Shown: positions 1 through 9,741, counted from the first letter of the stretch. The stretch is 64,000 nucleotides of DNA from Pseudomonas sp. IB20 (GCF_009707325.1 NZ_CP046103.1:3333610-3397609); one strand, 5' to 3'. Notes: generated from the letters alone by a model not told the origin. A program made the numbers and translations.

Positions 1-262
1 CTGAGCGGTATTCCAGGGTGACCATGTCGCTAGGCCTGAGGATCCGCGCGTTCTGCGCACCGGCACGGGTACGCGCCTGATCCAGCAGTTGAGGCGAGGC
101 TTTCTGGCCGATCACGAACTCGGCGGCTTTCGACTCACAGCGGCTATGACCGGCATCGGTCACGGCGGCGTCTTTGGCTGGCTCAGAGGCACCTGGGGTG
201 CTGCAACCCGCCAACGCGAGTGCTGCCAACAAAGTACCGAATGATGCGAGCTTCCAAGGCAT
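1..262 (-). CDS. I78-family peptidase inhibitor-like lipoprotein (3' end outside window)
   Basis: The reading frame begins with ATG at 262 on the minus strand, behind an AGGAGG-like ribosome site, and runs off the left edge, so the C-terminus is missing. The N-terminus (MPWKLASFGTLLAALALAGC) is a lipoprotein signal with an LAGC lipobox. The mature part holds C-x2-KAAEFVIGQ, a run rich in QARTRAGA, and RILRPSDMVTLEYR, which is the layout of the peptidase inhibitor I78 family. By family knowledge it is a small envelope lipoprotein that may inhibit serine proteases; no target can be read from the sequence. The end of the I78 fold lies beyond the window. Confidence 0.75.
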   Translation of the reverse strand, partial: MPWKLASFGTLLAALALAGCSTPGASEPAKDAAVTDAGHSRCESKAAEFVIGQKASPQLLDQARTRAGAQNARILRPSDMVTLEYRS

Positions 263-406
263 GAAGCCTCCTATGATTAAAAATGGACAGAGATCGTGCG
301 ACAGCGATCTGGCAGATTGGTTTCAAGACGTAAATCGCCCGTAGGCAAGTCTGCCTGACTCAGGACGAGCATTCGCTCAGTCAATCGTCACCAGATATGA
401 ACGTAT

Positions 407-712
407 TCAGTAGATGTCGATGTAGTCGAACGGCGGTGTTGGCCAGTTCTGCTTGAGCGCGTTGAAAATCTGCATGACCCAGACTTCATCGCTGGCCGCG
501 ACGTTACCGACGTAACCAGAACCTTTGGCCCAGGTTTCAAGACGAAACAGCAAGCCTCCAATATCAGTGCCACCCACCACCCCTGAAGAAATGTAGGCGA
601 CACCGGCCTTAGTGACCCGCAACTGCGTATGTTCATCGTCACTGGCACTGGCCAGCAGCTGACGGACAGCGTCCAGCGTCAGGTTCTCGGGGTTTTTCAA
701 ATCGATCTGCAC
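407..712 (-). CDS. conserved hypothetical protein (101 aa)
   Basis: A 101-residue soluble protein, MQIDLKNPENLTLDAVRQLL at the N-terminus, without signal peptide or membrane segment. The beginning looks like a short helical unit (LTLDAVRQLLASASDDEHTQLRV) followed by a beta-rich, Gly-rich part (TKAGVAYISSGVVGGTDIGGL) and a Trp/Pro-rich tail ending in DYIDIY. I do not recognise a named family. It is transcribed away from the small gene at 885. The 144 bases between its stop and the lipoprotein start show nothing I can name. Frame, length and codon use favour a real gene. Confidence 0.7.
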   Translation of the reverse strand: MQIDLKNPENLTLDAVRQLLASASDDEHTQLRVTKAGVAYISSGVVGGTDIGGLLFRLETWAKGSGYVGNVAASDEVWVMQIFNALKQNWPTPPFDYIDIY

Positions 713-884
713 CTAGCGTTCCCCGGCAATTAAATTGAGGCACAGTGTCGCACAGCGTCTGCCTCATCCCGAAGCATCTCATGCCTAAGTAGCAGTGCCA
801 TACGCCCGCCAAAAATGGTTAACTGCCCCGGTAAGAACCGCGTTTTAGCGCACTGCCCAGTACTTCCAACTCCGCGAGACACCC

Positions 885-1097
885 ATGACCACTGTTACCC
901 TCCAAGCCGACATCAAAGCCAAGTGGCCCCAAGGACAAAGCTCCTACAGCCCCGGAAGCCCGGAGGAGTTGGCAATCATTGGAATCGATCTGCTGGTCAA
1001 AGAGCTCGGCACTCAGGCCGCTCAGGCGTTCATCGGCCAGATATTCGAGAAATACCCGGCCGATCACATGGGCGCTCACAACCCCGAGCGCGAATAA
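885..1097 (+). CDS. small conserved hypothetical protein (70 aa)
   Basis: A 70-residue acidic, soluble protein starting MTTVTLQADIKAKWPQ and ending in HMGAHNPERE. There is no signal or membrane segment; the middle is predicted helical (EELAIIGIDLLVKELGTQAAQAFIGQIFEKY). The family is not recognised. It lies convergent to the nucleoside hydrolase gene with a GC-rich hairpin between their stops. Start chosen because the ATG follows a short untranslated stretch and gives a compact amphipathic protein; a longer frame in another phase across this region is a shadow. Confidence 0.6.
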   Translation: MTTVTLQADIKAKWPQGQSSYSPGSPEELAIIGIDLLVKELGTQAAQAFIGQIFEKYPADHMGAHNPERE

Positions 1098-1100
1098 AGA

Positions 1101-1125
1101 ACCGGCCGGCGAACGCCGACCGGCA
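1101..1125. terminator. GC-rich hairpin between convergent genes
   Basis: A near-perfect stem (CCGGCCGGCG / CGCCGACCGG, one mismatch) sits in the 34 bases between the stop at 1097 and the stop of the nucleoside hydrolase at 1132. The position suggests a two-way transcription terminator, although a clear T-run is missing. Confidence 0.45.
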
Positions 1126-1131
1126 AACTCA

Positions 1132-2160
1132 TTACTTCAGACGCGCCAGGCGCTCGGTCAGCAGATCGAAGAAGCCTTGGGCGTCGCCGTTCTCAACCCA
1201 GAACGCGTTCTTCGGTTGTTTCAGGCCATCGTACCAATCGACGATGGTCTGGCCGAAGGTCGGGCCTTCACGGCTGTCCACCACCACGTTCACTTCACGC
1301 CCGCTGAACAGCTCAGGCTTGAGCAGGTAGGCAATGACGGTGGCATCGTGCACTGGGCCGCCTGGGATGCCGTAGTGCTCCATGTCGCCTTTGACGTATT
1401 CATTCAGGATATCGCCAACGACTTTGCTCGCGTTGTTCTTGATGTCGGCGATCTGTTTCATCCGCGCGTCGCTGGTCAGCACCTTGTGGGTCACGTCCAG
1501 CGGCAGGTAAGTCAGCTTGACGCCACTTTTGAGCACGATCTCAGCCGCGATAGGGTCCGCGAACAAGTTGAACTCAGCCACCGGCGTGATGTTGCCGCCG
1601 TTGAAGTGCGCACCGCCCATCACCACCACTTCTTTGATGCCTTGAGTGATTTCCGGCGCCTGGGTCAGCGCCAATGCCAGGTTGGTCTGTGGGCCGAGCA
1701 TGGCGATGGTAATGCTGTGCGGCTTGGCGGTGCTGAGGGTCTTGATCAGGTAATCAACGGCATTGCCCTCAGCCAGGCCTTTTTTCGGCTCGTGCACGGC
1801 AACGCCGGAGATACCTTCCTTACCGTGAATGTTCTCGGCGTAGATCGGCGTGCGCAGCATCGGTTTGGGTGCGCCTGCGTACACCGGAATATCCTCGCGC
1901 CCTGCCCACTCACGGGCCAGTCGCGCGTTACGGGAGGTTTTGTCGAGGCGCACGTTACCGGCGACGGTGGTCAGTGCACGAATGCTCAATTCCTGGGGTG
2001 AGGCCATTGCAAACAGCAACGCCACCACATCGTCGGCGCCTGGGTCGGTGTCGATGATCAGGTCGATTTTTTCCGCCGCATGGGCGCTGGCTGCAGTGAG
2101 CGCGGACAAAAGCAGGACACTCCGAAACAGGTTTTTCAGGGTTGGAAGACCACGTTGCAT
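1132..2160 (-). CDS. periplasmic inosine-uridine-type nucleoside hydrolase
   Basis: Hydrolyses ribonucleosides to base and ribose. The N-terminus (MQRGLPTLKNLFRSVLLLSA...ASAHA) is a cleavable Sec signal, so the enzyme should work in the periplasm. The mature protein opens with DLIIDTDPGADDVVALLFA, the Asp-rich calcium-binding signature of the nucleoside hydrolase family, and has VMGG and HDATVIAYLLKPELF near the C-terminus. The ATG at 2160 is preferred over an upstream in-frame codon at 2235 because it begins the signal peptide and follows an AGGAGTG ribosome site. It is the last gene of the ribose operon, 26 bp after rbsD, which fits a role in releasing ribose for RbsB to capture. Length about 342 aa, normal for the family. 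Confidence 0.93.
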   Translation of the reverse strand: MQRGLPTLKNLFRSVLLLSALTAASAHAAEKIDLIIDTDPGADDVVALLFAMASPQELSIRALTTVAGNVRLDKTSRNARLAREWAGREDIPVYAGAPKPMLRTPIYAENIHGKEGISGVAVHEPKKGLAEGNAVDYLIKTLSTAKPHSITIAMLGPQTNLALALTQAPEITQGIKEVVVMGGAHFNGGNITPVAEFNLFADPIAAEIVLKSGVKLTYLPLDVTHKVLTSDARMKQIADIKNNASKVVGDILNEYVKGDMEHYGIPGGPVHDATVIAYLLKPELFSGREVNVVVDSREGPTFGQTIVDWYDGLKQPKNAFWVENGDAQGFFDLLTERLARLK

Positions 2161-2186
2161 GAAACACTCCTTGTCGTAGGGGAACT

Positions 2187-2591
2187 CTAGAAGGTTACGC
2201 CGGACACCAGCGCGATATTGCAATAAGGCTGGCACTCGCCAGTGCGCACCACGGCGCGGGCCTTGCGGCTCAGTTGCTTGAATTCTTCATGGCTGACCAG
2301 ACGGCGCTCGCCGAGGGCTGCCTGCTCAGTCAGGCTGTTGAGTTCGGCGAGCGCAGGCGGTTGCTTGAGCAGGATTTCTTCGGCCAACACATGGCTTTCC
2401 ACCTGCATTTCGCTGAGCACAATGCGCAGGGTGCTGATGAAGTCGGGAATGCCCTGGGTTAGCGCCAGGTCGATCAGCTCGACACCTGGCGGCACAGGCA
2501 GGCCGGCATCGCCGATCACCAGGATGTCGCCGTGACCGAGAGATGCGATCACGCGCGACAGGGCAATATTGAGCAGAGGTGTCTTTTTCAT
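2187..2591 (-). CDS. rbsD: D-ribose pyranase
   Basis: Catalyses interconversion of beta-pyranose and beta-furanose forms of D-ribose so that ribokinase receives the furanose. The 134-residue protein has the typical [34 protein letters not shown] start, including the catalytic His of the GHGD motif and the GDAG turn, and the terminal [22 protein letters not shown] strand conserved in RbsD/FucU proteins. Its start overlaps the rbsK stop by 4 bp (ATGA), indicating translational coupling. Confidence 0.96.
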   Translation of the reverse strand: MKKTPLLNIALSRVIASLGHGDILVIGDAGLPVPPGVELIDLALTQGIPDFISTLRIVLSEMQVESHVLAEEILLKQPPALAELNSLTEQAALGERRLVSHEEFKQLSRKARAVVRTGECQPYCNIALVSGVTF

Positions 2592-3505
2592 GAGGGCACA
2601 AAACCTTGCACGTCGTGCAGCGTAGGAATAGAGGGTTGCGCACCGGCGCGAGTCACGGACAAGGCTGCCGCCACCTGGCCAAAGCGGATGGCCTCGGCTT
2701 CGCTCTTGCCATTGGCGAGCGCTGCGGCAAAACCACCGACAAAGGTGTCGCCGGCAGCCGTGGTATCCACCGCCTTGACCTTGGGCGCCACCAAATGCTC
2801 AAAACCTTGGCCATCGGCAAACAACGCGCCCTGAGCACCGAGGGTGATGATGACCTTGCCGGCACCCGCCTTGATCAGCTGCGTTGCGGCGACCTTGGCA
2901 CTGTCGGGGGAGTCGACCGTCACGCCACTTAATGCGCTGGCTTCACTTTCATTGGGAATCAGGTAATCGATCGAGGCGTACCACTCGGCAGGCAAGGGGC
3001 CACTGGCCGGCGCCGGGTTAAGGATCACCGTTTTGCCCAATTCACGACCGCGTTTCAGGGCATGGCCTACGGTGTGCAGCGGGGTTTCCAACTGGCAGAC
3101 AATCACCTCGGCGGCTTGTAACACCGCGTCAGCGACTTGCAACGAGTCGGGGGTCAGCTCACCGTTACTGCCAGCCACGATCACAATCGCGTTCTGGCTG
3201 CTGTCATCCACCACAATCAGCGCCACGCCGCTGGAACCGTCGACGGTGCTCACAGCCTGGCAATCAATGCCCTCAACCAATAAAGCCTCGCGCAACTGGG
3301 TGCCGTAGGCGTCCGTGCCGACGCAGCCGACCATCGCCACATCCGCCCCAAGACGCGCCGCAGCCACCGCCTGGTTAGCGCCCTTGCCACCGGGGACGGT
3401 GGAAAACGTTTGGCCGATCAGGGTTTCACCGGCGCGTGGCAACCGGCTGGCGCGGGTGACCAGGTCCATGTTCAAGCTGCCTATTACCACTACTTTTGCG
3501 GGCAT
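2588..3505 (-). CDS. rbsK: ribokinase
   Basis: Phosphorylates D-ribose to ribose 5-phosphate with ATP. The 305-residue PfkB-family protein starts [16 protein letters not shown], carries the [16 protein letters not shown] signature near residues 38-53, and near the C-terminus the anion-hole/catalytic Asp motif [17 protein letters not shown]. This is the usual length for RbsK. It follows rbsR by 23 bp and overlaps rbsD by 4 bp. All core motifs are intact. Confidence 0.97.
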   Translation of the reverse strand: MPAKVVVIGSLNMDLVTRASRLPRAGETLIGQTFSTVPGGKGANQAVAAARLGADVAMVGCVGTDAYGTQLREALLVEGIDCQAVSTVDGSSGVALIVVDDSSQNAIVIVAGSNGELTPDSLQVADAVLQAAEVIVCQLETPLHTVGHALKRGRELGKTVILNPAPASGPLPAEWYASIDYLIPNESEASALSGVTVDSPDSAKVAATQLIKAGAGKVIITLGAQGALFADGQGFEHLVAPKVKAVDTTAAGDTFVGGFAAALANGKSEAEAIRFGQVAAALSVTRAGAQPSIPTLHDVQGFVPS

Positions 3506-3528
3506 ACATCATTACTCATCAATTCGGT

Positions 3529-4551
3529 TCAGCGGTATTGGGCGAACACACCGGCAAAGGGCGCCGTCGACTCACGCAAAACAATACTCGGCGTCACGAT
3601 GCGTTGATCGATCGGCAGTTGGGGTGTTGCAATTCGTCGCAGTAAAAGCTCGGCGGCCGTCTCGCCCAGTTGCACGATCGACTGCCCGACCGTGGTCAAC
3701 GCGGGGTACACGTAACGGCCCATTTGAATATCATCGAACCCGATCACCGACAGCTCGCCAGGCACGCGAATATTGCGCTCGGCCGCGGCACGTAACACGC
3801 CGAAACCAATCATATCGTTACTGGCGAATATCGCGCTGGGCGGATTTTCCGACAGCAACTGCACCGCCGCCGCATATCCGCCGGTGCTGGTGAAGTCGCT
3901 TTCCAAGGTGCGATTCGCCGCCACTTCCACGCCCGCCTCACGCAGCGCGCGGTGATACCCCGCCAAACGCATCTGCGCCACGCGGGTGTGGCCGGGGCCA
4001 CCGATACAGGCGATGTCGCGGTGACCGAGTTCGAGCAAGTGCCGGGTCGCGAGGTAAGCGCCCTCCTCGTGGTCGATGCGCACCAGGTCGACATCAATGC
4101 CGTCCAGCGCACGGTCGACGATCACCATGGGCGTGCGCACCGCACTCAAGCCAGCGGCGAGGCCACTGTCGTCGCCCCCCACCGAGGTGACGATCAAGCC
4201 GTCGATGCGTTTCTCCAGCAACACGCGCAAATAACTGCGCTGCTTTTCAGCGTTGTCGTCGGAGTTGCAGAGGATCACGCAATAGCCATTACGCTCGCAG
4301 TAATCCTCGATCCCCCGGGCCAACTCCGCAAAATACGGGTTCAGACTGTTGGGCACCAACAAGCCGATGGTGGCGGTAGTCTTGGCCTTGAGCGATCGCG
4401 CGACCGCACTCGGCACGTAGTCGAGCTGCTTGATCGCCGCCTCCACCTTGATCCGCACAGGTTCGCTGACCGGCCGCGTCTTGTTCACCACATGCGACAC
4501 GGTGGTGTAGGAAATACCTGCAAGCGCTGCCACATCCTTGATCGTTGCCAT
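3529..4551 (-). CDS. rbsR: LacI-family transcriptional repressor of the ribose operon
   Basis: A 340-residue LacI/GalR regulator. The N-terminal helix-turn-helix (MATIKDVAALAGISYTTVSH, then VNKTRPVSE) is followed by the hinge region and a periplasmic-binding-protein-like sugar domain (IGLLVPNSLNPYFAELARG; FASNDMIGFGVLRAAAE; SVIGFDDIQMGRYVYPALTTV). Located inside the operon between rbsC (3 bp away) and rbsK, so it should be self-regulated. Its probable operator is the perfect palindrome at 8155-8168. Ribose as inducer is known for the family and inferred here. Confidence 0.94.
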   Translation of the reverse strand: MATIKDVAALAGISYTTVSHVVNKTRPVSEPVRIKVEAAIKQLDYVPSAVARSLKAKTTATIGLLVPNSLNPYFAELARGIEDYCERNGYCVILCNSDDNAEKQRSYLRVLLEKRIDGLIVTSVGGDDSGLAAGLSAVRTPMVIVDRALDGIDVDLVRIDHEEGAYLATRHLLELGHRDIACIGGPGHTRVAQMRLAGYHRALREAGVEVAANRTLESDFTSTGGYAAAVQLLSENPPSAIFASNDMIGFGVLRAAAERNIRVPGELSVIGFDDIQMGRYVYPALTTVGQSIVQLGETAAELLLRRIATPQLPIDQRIVTPSIVLRESTAPFAGVFAQYR

Positions 4552-4554
4552 GGT

Positions 4555-5532
4555 TTAGCCCCGCCGACTGGCGCGCTGGCTGCGGTAGGTGTCGAGGACT
4601 ACAGCAATCACGATCACAGCACCGGTGATGATGCGTTTGGTGGGCTCGGTGGCACCGATCTGCGCAAGGCCGGCGGCCAATACCGAAATAATCAACACAC
4701 CGAAGAACGTACTGATGACCGAACCGCGCCCGCCCATCAGGCTGGTACCGCCGATGACCACAGCGGCGATCACCTGCAGTTCAAGGCCGGAGCCGGCATT
4801 CGGGTCCGCCGCTTCCAGGCGCGAAATCTGGAACAGCGCCGCCACACCGGCCAACAGGCCCATCAGGCTGAACACCAGGATCTTGTAGGGCTTTGGATTG
4901 ATCCCGGCCAGGCGCACGGCCTCTTCGTTGGTGCCGATACCGATCAGGTAGCGACCAAACACCGTGCGCGTCAACACCAACTGAGCGGCGATGATCACCA
5001 GCAGGGCGATGATAAACGACGGTGAAATCCCGAAGGCAACCGGGTTCGACAGCCAGGCATACGAGTCACCGATATAGGCGGTGCGCGAGCCGGTCATCTG
5101 GTAGGCCACGCCACGCGCCATTTCCAGCACACCGAGCGACACGATGAACGACGGAATGCGCCAAGCCACGGTGATCGAGCCCGTGATGGTGCCAGCCAAC
5201 GCGGCGCAGCCCATGCCGAGCAGCGCTGCCGGCAGAACGCTCCAGCCCCAGCCGAGAATCGCCACACTGACCGCCGATGCGGCCAATGCCAGCACCGAAC
5301 CTACCGACAGGTCGATGCCGCCGATGATCAGGATGAACGTCATGCCCACCGCCAGCACCATCAGGTCCGGAATCTGGTTGGCCAGGGTGCTGAAGGTGTC
5401 ATAGGACAGGAAGTGGTCGCTCAGCACCGAGAACAGCGCAATCATCGCCAACAAAGCGCCGGCCAGCCCCAGGTAGGTGCCCAGGCCGTAGAAGTTACCG
5501 CCGGTTTTACCGGGGGAAGTTGTGGTTTTCAT
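4555..5532 (-). CDS. rbsC: ribose ABC transporter permease
   Basis: Inner-membrane channel subunit of the ribose importer. The 325-residue protein has about eight to ten hydrophobic segments, with the conserved FILIIGGIDLSVGSVLALAA motif of the sugar permease group (around residues 65-85) and GGTSLMGGRGSVISTFFGVLII near the C-terminus that contacts the ATPase. It overlaps rbsA by 4 bp and precedes rbsR by 3 bp. Confidence 0.96.
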   Translation of the reverse strand: MKTTTSPGKTGGNFYGLGTYLGLAGALLAMIALFSVLSDHFLSYDTFSTLANQIPDLMVLAVGMTFILIIGGIDLSVGSVLALAASAVSVAILGWGWSVLPAALLGMGCAALAGTITGSITVAWRIPSFIVSLGVLEMARGVAYQMTGSRTAYIGDSYAWLSNPVAFGISPSFIIALLVIIAAQLVLTRTVFGRYLIGIGTNEEAVRLAGINPKPYKILVFSLMGLLAGVAALFQISRLEAADPNAGSGLELQVIAAVVIGGTSLMGGRGSVISTFFGVLIISVLAAGLAQIGATEPTKRIITGAVIVIAVVLDTYRSQRASRRG

Positions 5533-7082
5533 GGGGTTTCCCTAAGCACTGCGTCATTGAGCAGCGCGTCACGTTTTTGGTAGCCGGCAAAGGCGGCGGC
5601 GAGCAATTCGTCCTGGGTCCAGCTGTCGCGCTCGAAGGTCTCGATCAGGCGCCCGGCGGACAACACACCGATGCGGTCGCAGATCAGCATCAGTTCCCGC
5701 AGATCACTGGAGACCACCACCAGCGCTTTGCCCTGGCGAGTCAATTCGCCGAGCAAGGCATAAATGTCGAACTTGGCGCCGACGTCGATACCCCGAGTCG
5801 GTTCATCGAACAGCATCACCGCGCAATCGCGCTCCAGCCAACGGCCGATCACGACTTTCTGCTGGTTGCCCCCCGACAGCTCGGACACCAGCTGCGCCGG
5901 GCTGGAGCTGCGAATGCGCATGGCATCGATCTGACGCTTGGCCAAGGCGGTTTCGTCGCGGCTGTTCACCACTCCGCCGCCGGAGATTTCCGGCATGTTG
6001 CCCAAGGCAATGTTGGCGCTGATGGACTGGGTCAGCAGCAGGCCTTCGCCCTTGCGGTCTTCGGTGATCAGGGCGATGCCATGGCCGACCGCATCCACCG
6101 GGGAACGGATACTCACCACCTTGGCCGGCGAACCCAAGGCGACAGTGCCGCTGTCCGCCAGGTCCGCGCCGAAGATCAGTCGCAACAACTCAGTGCGGCC
6201 AGCGCCGATCAGGCCGGAGATGCCATAGATCTCACCGGCGCGCACTTCAAAGGACACATCGCGAACCTTGTCCGAGCGGGTCAACCCTTTCACGGTCAAG
6301 GCGGGACCGCCGATGGTGCGCGGGCCCAGGTCGATTTTTTCACCCAACTCGCGACCAACCATCAAGGTGACCAGTTGCTCACTGTTGTAATTGGCCATCG
6401 GCTCGACGCAGACCAGCTTGCCGTCGCGCAATACCGCAATACGCTGGGCGACACGGGCCAGTTCTTCCAGCCGGTGCGAAATATAAATGATCGCCACGCC
6501 TCGGGCCTGCAGGCGGGTGATTTGCTCAAAGAGCATTTCGACTTCACGCGCGGTCAGCATCGCCGTGGGCTCGTCGAGGATCAGAACATGGCAGTCGCCG
6601 ATCAGGTTGCGGGCGATTTCGACCATTTGTTGATGGCCAATGCCCAAGGTGCCAACCAGGGTGTCCGGGTCGATCGCATCCAGGCCGACCTGGGCCATAG
6701 CCTCGATCGCGGCTTTGCGCAATTGCTTGCGGCTGATCCAACCACATTTGCTGGGCAGGTTATCCAGGAACAGGTTTTCGGCCACGGTCAGTGTTGGCAG
6801 CAGATTGAGTTCCTGCATGACCATGCGCACGCCCAGCTCTTCAGCCTGGGTGCGGCTGCCGGGGCGGAAATCCTGACCATTGAACTGCATGTGCCCGGTG
6901 GTCGGCGTGACCAGCCCGCCGATAATTTTCGACAGCGTACTTTTACCTGCACCGTTCTCACCGGTCAGCGCCAGCACTTCCCCGCGATTGAGCGTGAGGG
7001 TGATGTCGGATAGAACCGGTTGGGCATAGGTCTTGCCGATACCGCTGACCGAGAGGACAGCGTTCGGGGCGGAAGATGACAT
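5529..7082 (-). CDS. rbsA: ribose ABC transporter, double ATPase subunit
   Basis: Energises ribose import. The 517-residue protein contains two ABC domains. The first has Walker A GENGAGKSTLSK (residues about 41-52), a degenerate signature region (LGIGHQQMVEIARNL) and Walker B HVLILDEPTAML. The second has an altered P-loop (SGLIGAGRTELLRLIFG) typical for the C-terminal half of RbsA/MglA proteins, signature SGGNQQKVVIGRWL and DVGAKFDIYALLGEL. It overlaps rbsC by 4 bp. Between it and rbsB lies a strong hairpin. Confidence 0.96.
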   Translation of the reverse strand: MSSSAPNAVLSVSGIGKTYAQPVLSDITLTLNRGEVLALTGENGAGKSTLSKIIGGLVTPTTGHMQFNGQDFRPGSRTQAEELGVRMVMQELNLLPTLTVAENLFLDNLPSKCGWISRKQLRKAAIEAMAQVGLDAIDPDTLVGTLGIGHQQMVEIARNLIGDCHVLILDEPTAMLTAREVEMLFEQITRLQARGVAIIYISHRLEELARVAQRIAVLRDGKLVCVEPMANYNSEQLVTLMVGRELGEKIDLGPRTIGGPALTVKGLTRSDKVRDVSFEVRAGEIYGISGLIGAGRTELLRLIFGADLADSGTVALGSPAKVVSIRSPVDAVGHGIALITEDRKGEGLLLTQSISANIALGNMPEISGGGVVNSRDETALAKRQIDAMRIRSSSPAQLVSELSGGNQQKVVIGRWLERDCAVMLFDEPTRGIDVGAKFDIYALLGELTRQGKALVVVSSDLRELMLICDRIGVLSAGRLIETFERDSWTQDELLAAAFAGYQKRDALLNDAVLRETP

Positions 7083-7096
7083 AGGAAAATCTCCAG

Positions 7097-7121
7097 GCGC
7101 CCGCTCAGGACGAGCGGGCGC
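7097..7121. promoter_or_regulatory. intercistronic hairpin between rbsB and rbsA
   Basis: Perfect 10-bp inverted repeat (GCGCCCGCTC / GAGCGGGCGC, 5-base loop) inside the 57-bp gap. There is no T-run. At this position in binding-protein transporter operons such hairpins usually protect the 3' end of the binding-protein mRNA so that RbsB is made in excess; that role is inferred. Confidence 0.6.
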
Positions 7122-7139
7122 TGTTGGGTACTGCCAGGA

Positions 7140-8099
7140 TTACTTCTTGAGAACGAGTTCGACCGGGGTTTCGATCACGCCATCTTTGGCATCGACTTTC
7201 TCACCCTTGACCAGCTTGAGCGCGTTCTGGATACCGAACACGGCCTGCTGAGCAGCGGCCTGGTCGGCGGTCGCCAAGACCCGGCCGTCCTGCAACATCG
7301 GCTTGATGGCTTCAATGTTGTCGTAGCCCACGACCAGCACTTTGCCGGCCTTGCCCGCTGCACGTACGGCAGAGACAGCGCCCAGCGCCATGTTGTCGTT
7401 ACCGGCCAACAGTGCCTTGAGGTCCGGGTATTCGCTCAACATGGCAGACGCGACTTTCTGGCCCTGGTCGATTTCCCAGTTGCCCGATTGGGTGGAGACA
7501 ATCTTCATACCCGCGGCGTCCATCGCATCCTTGTAGCCTGCGGTGCGCTGTTGGGCGTTGGTGGTGGTCGGTACACCTTCAATGATGCCGACTTTATCGC
7601 CCGAGGCCAGTTGTTTGGCCAGGTAGTCACCCACCAGCTTGGAGCCTTTGCGGTTGTCCGGGCCTACGAACGGGATATTGAGGTTTTTGCTTTTCAGTAC
7701 GTCCGGATCCAGGCGGTTGTCGATGTTGACGATCTTGATGCCGGCATCGGAAGCTTTCTTCAGCACGGTCACCAATGCCTTGGAGTCGGCAGGGGCGATC
7801 ACGATGGCGTTTACTTTGGCGAGGATCATCTGGTTGACGATATCGATCTGTGCACTGGTATCGGTTTCGTTCTTGATACCGTTGGTGATCATGTCAAAGT
7901 CGGCGGCGTGTTCTTTCTGATAGGACTTGGCGCCGTCCTGCATGGTGACGAAGAATTCATTGGCGAGGGATTTCATCACCAGGCCGACCTTGGGTTTGGC
8001 GGCGGCGTCATCAGCAAATGCAGAGGAAATAGGTAGAGCAGCGGATGCGGCAGCAAGCACAGCGACAGCAAGAAGACGTCCAGCAAATGGCAGCTTCAT
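7140..8099 (-). CDS. rbsB: periplasmic ribose-binding protein
   Basis: Captures ribose in the periplasm and delivers it to RbsC. The 319-residue protein opens with a Sec signal (MKLPFAGRLLAVAVLAAASAALPISSAFA) and is a periplasmic-binding-protein type 1 sugar receptor: VGLVMKSLANEFFVTMQDGAK, IVIAPADSKALV, NIDNRLDPDV, ALLAGNDNMALGAVSAV. First gene of the operon, with an operator-like palindrome 56 bp upstream of the start codon. GGAGTG before the ATG is the ribosome site. Confidence 0.95.
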   Translation of the reverse strand: MKLPFAGRLLAVAVLAAASAALPISSAFADDAAAKPKVGLVMKSLANEFFVTMQDGAKSYQKEHAADFDMITNGIKNETDTSAQIDIVNQMILAKVNAIVIAPADSKALVTVLKKASDAGIKIVNIDNRLDPDVLKSKNLNIPFVGPDNRKGSKLVGDYLAKQLASGDKVGIIEGVPTTTNAQQRTAGYKDAMDAAGMKIVSTQSGNWEIDQGQKVASAMLSEYPDLKALLAGNDNMALGAVSAVRAAGKAGKVLVVGYDNIEAIKPMLQDGRVLATADQAAAQQAVFGIQNALKLVKGEKVDAKDGVIETPVELVLKK

Positions 8100-8154
8100 G
8101 GGTTCACTCCGATCTTATGATTATTGTGAGCAACGCTTGCACAATGAAACATCT

Positions 8155-8168
8155 CGCAAACGTTTGCG
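8155..8168. promoter_or_regulatory. probable RbsR operator
   Basis: CGCAAACGTTTGCG is a perfect 14-bp palindrome with the central CG of LacI/GalR-family operators, placed 56 bp upstream of rbsB. The regulator gene is in the same operon. A looser version (GCAACGCTTGC) occurs at about 8130-8140. Confidence 0.75.
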
Positions 8169-8279
8169 TTGTTCAAACTATGAGAACCTTGCCGAGATTT
8201 GTCAACGGGTGAAAAACGTCTCACCGTTGTTCAAACTATGAGAACCTTGCCGAGATTTGTCAACGGGTGAAAAACGTCT
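8167..8279. repeat. 55-bp tandem direct duplication upstream of rbsB
   Basis: Positions 8167-8221 and 8225-8279 are identical (55 bp, period 58, 3-bp spacer). The first copy starts inside the operator palindrome; only its last two bases belong to the repeat, so the second copy has no operator. The segment carries TTGTCAAC-like hexamers that could be -35 elements for rbsB (minus strand), so the copy could supply a second promoter. Confidence 0.9.
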
Positions 8280-8416
8280 TTCATCCAAGCCCTTTGGCCT
8301 CTGCACCTACGCCCTACCATTGATCTGATTAAACATCGCCCTCCCCCAGTCGTTCTCTAAAGCGACAGGCCGTGACACCCAGGTCATACACAACCTGTCG
8401 ATATTCCATCGTGGTT

Positions 8417-8462
8417 TTCGGACAACCGAACGTAATACTGTCTTGTCGTTCGGAAAGCCGGA
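8417..8462 (+). promoter_or_regulatory. two AauR-like activator sites upstream of the glutaminase gene
   Basis: TTCGGACAACCGAA at 8417-8430 fits exactly the inverted repeat TTCGG-N4-CCGAA that I recall for the acidic-amino-acid regulator AauR of pseudomonads. TTCGGAAAGCCGGA at 8449-8462 fits with one mismatch. The sites are 32 bp apart, about three helical turns, and lie 85-130 bp before the sigma-54 promoter, as expected for enhancer-binding activators. Confidence 0.65.
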
Positions 8463-8546
8463 CAGGCGTCTTTCCGATCAATCTGAAAAATCAACATAAA
8501 TTGTTTTAAATCAACACGTTAAATTATATTTACAGACACAATCGGC

Positions 8547-8563
8547 TTGGTACAAATCCTGCT
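8547..8563 (+). promoter_or_regulatory. sigma-54 promoter for the glutaminase gene
   Basis: TTGGTACAAATCCTGCT contains the invariant GG and GC dinucleotides with exactly 10 bases between them and matches TTGGCACR-N4-TTGCW at most other positions. It lies 90 bp before the start codon at 8653 and downstream of two activator-site candidates. Confidence 0.65.
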
Positions 8564-8613
8564 CTTTCTCAGCACCTCGGCGGCGTTCAGAACTGCCCGG
8601 GTGTTCTAGATGA

Positions 8614-9741
<1,128 letters not shown>

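Noticed and set aside
979..2001. Long plus-strand open frame of 340 codons
   Set aside because: Lies antisense to the nucleoside hydrolase; high-GC codon bias produces mirror frames. Composition (His/Gln/Arg-rich) is not protein-like.
5520..7013. Plus-strand open frame of 497 codons
   Set aside because: Antisense of rbsA; His/Gln/Asp-rich shadow.
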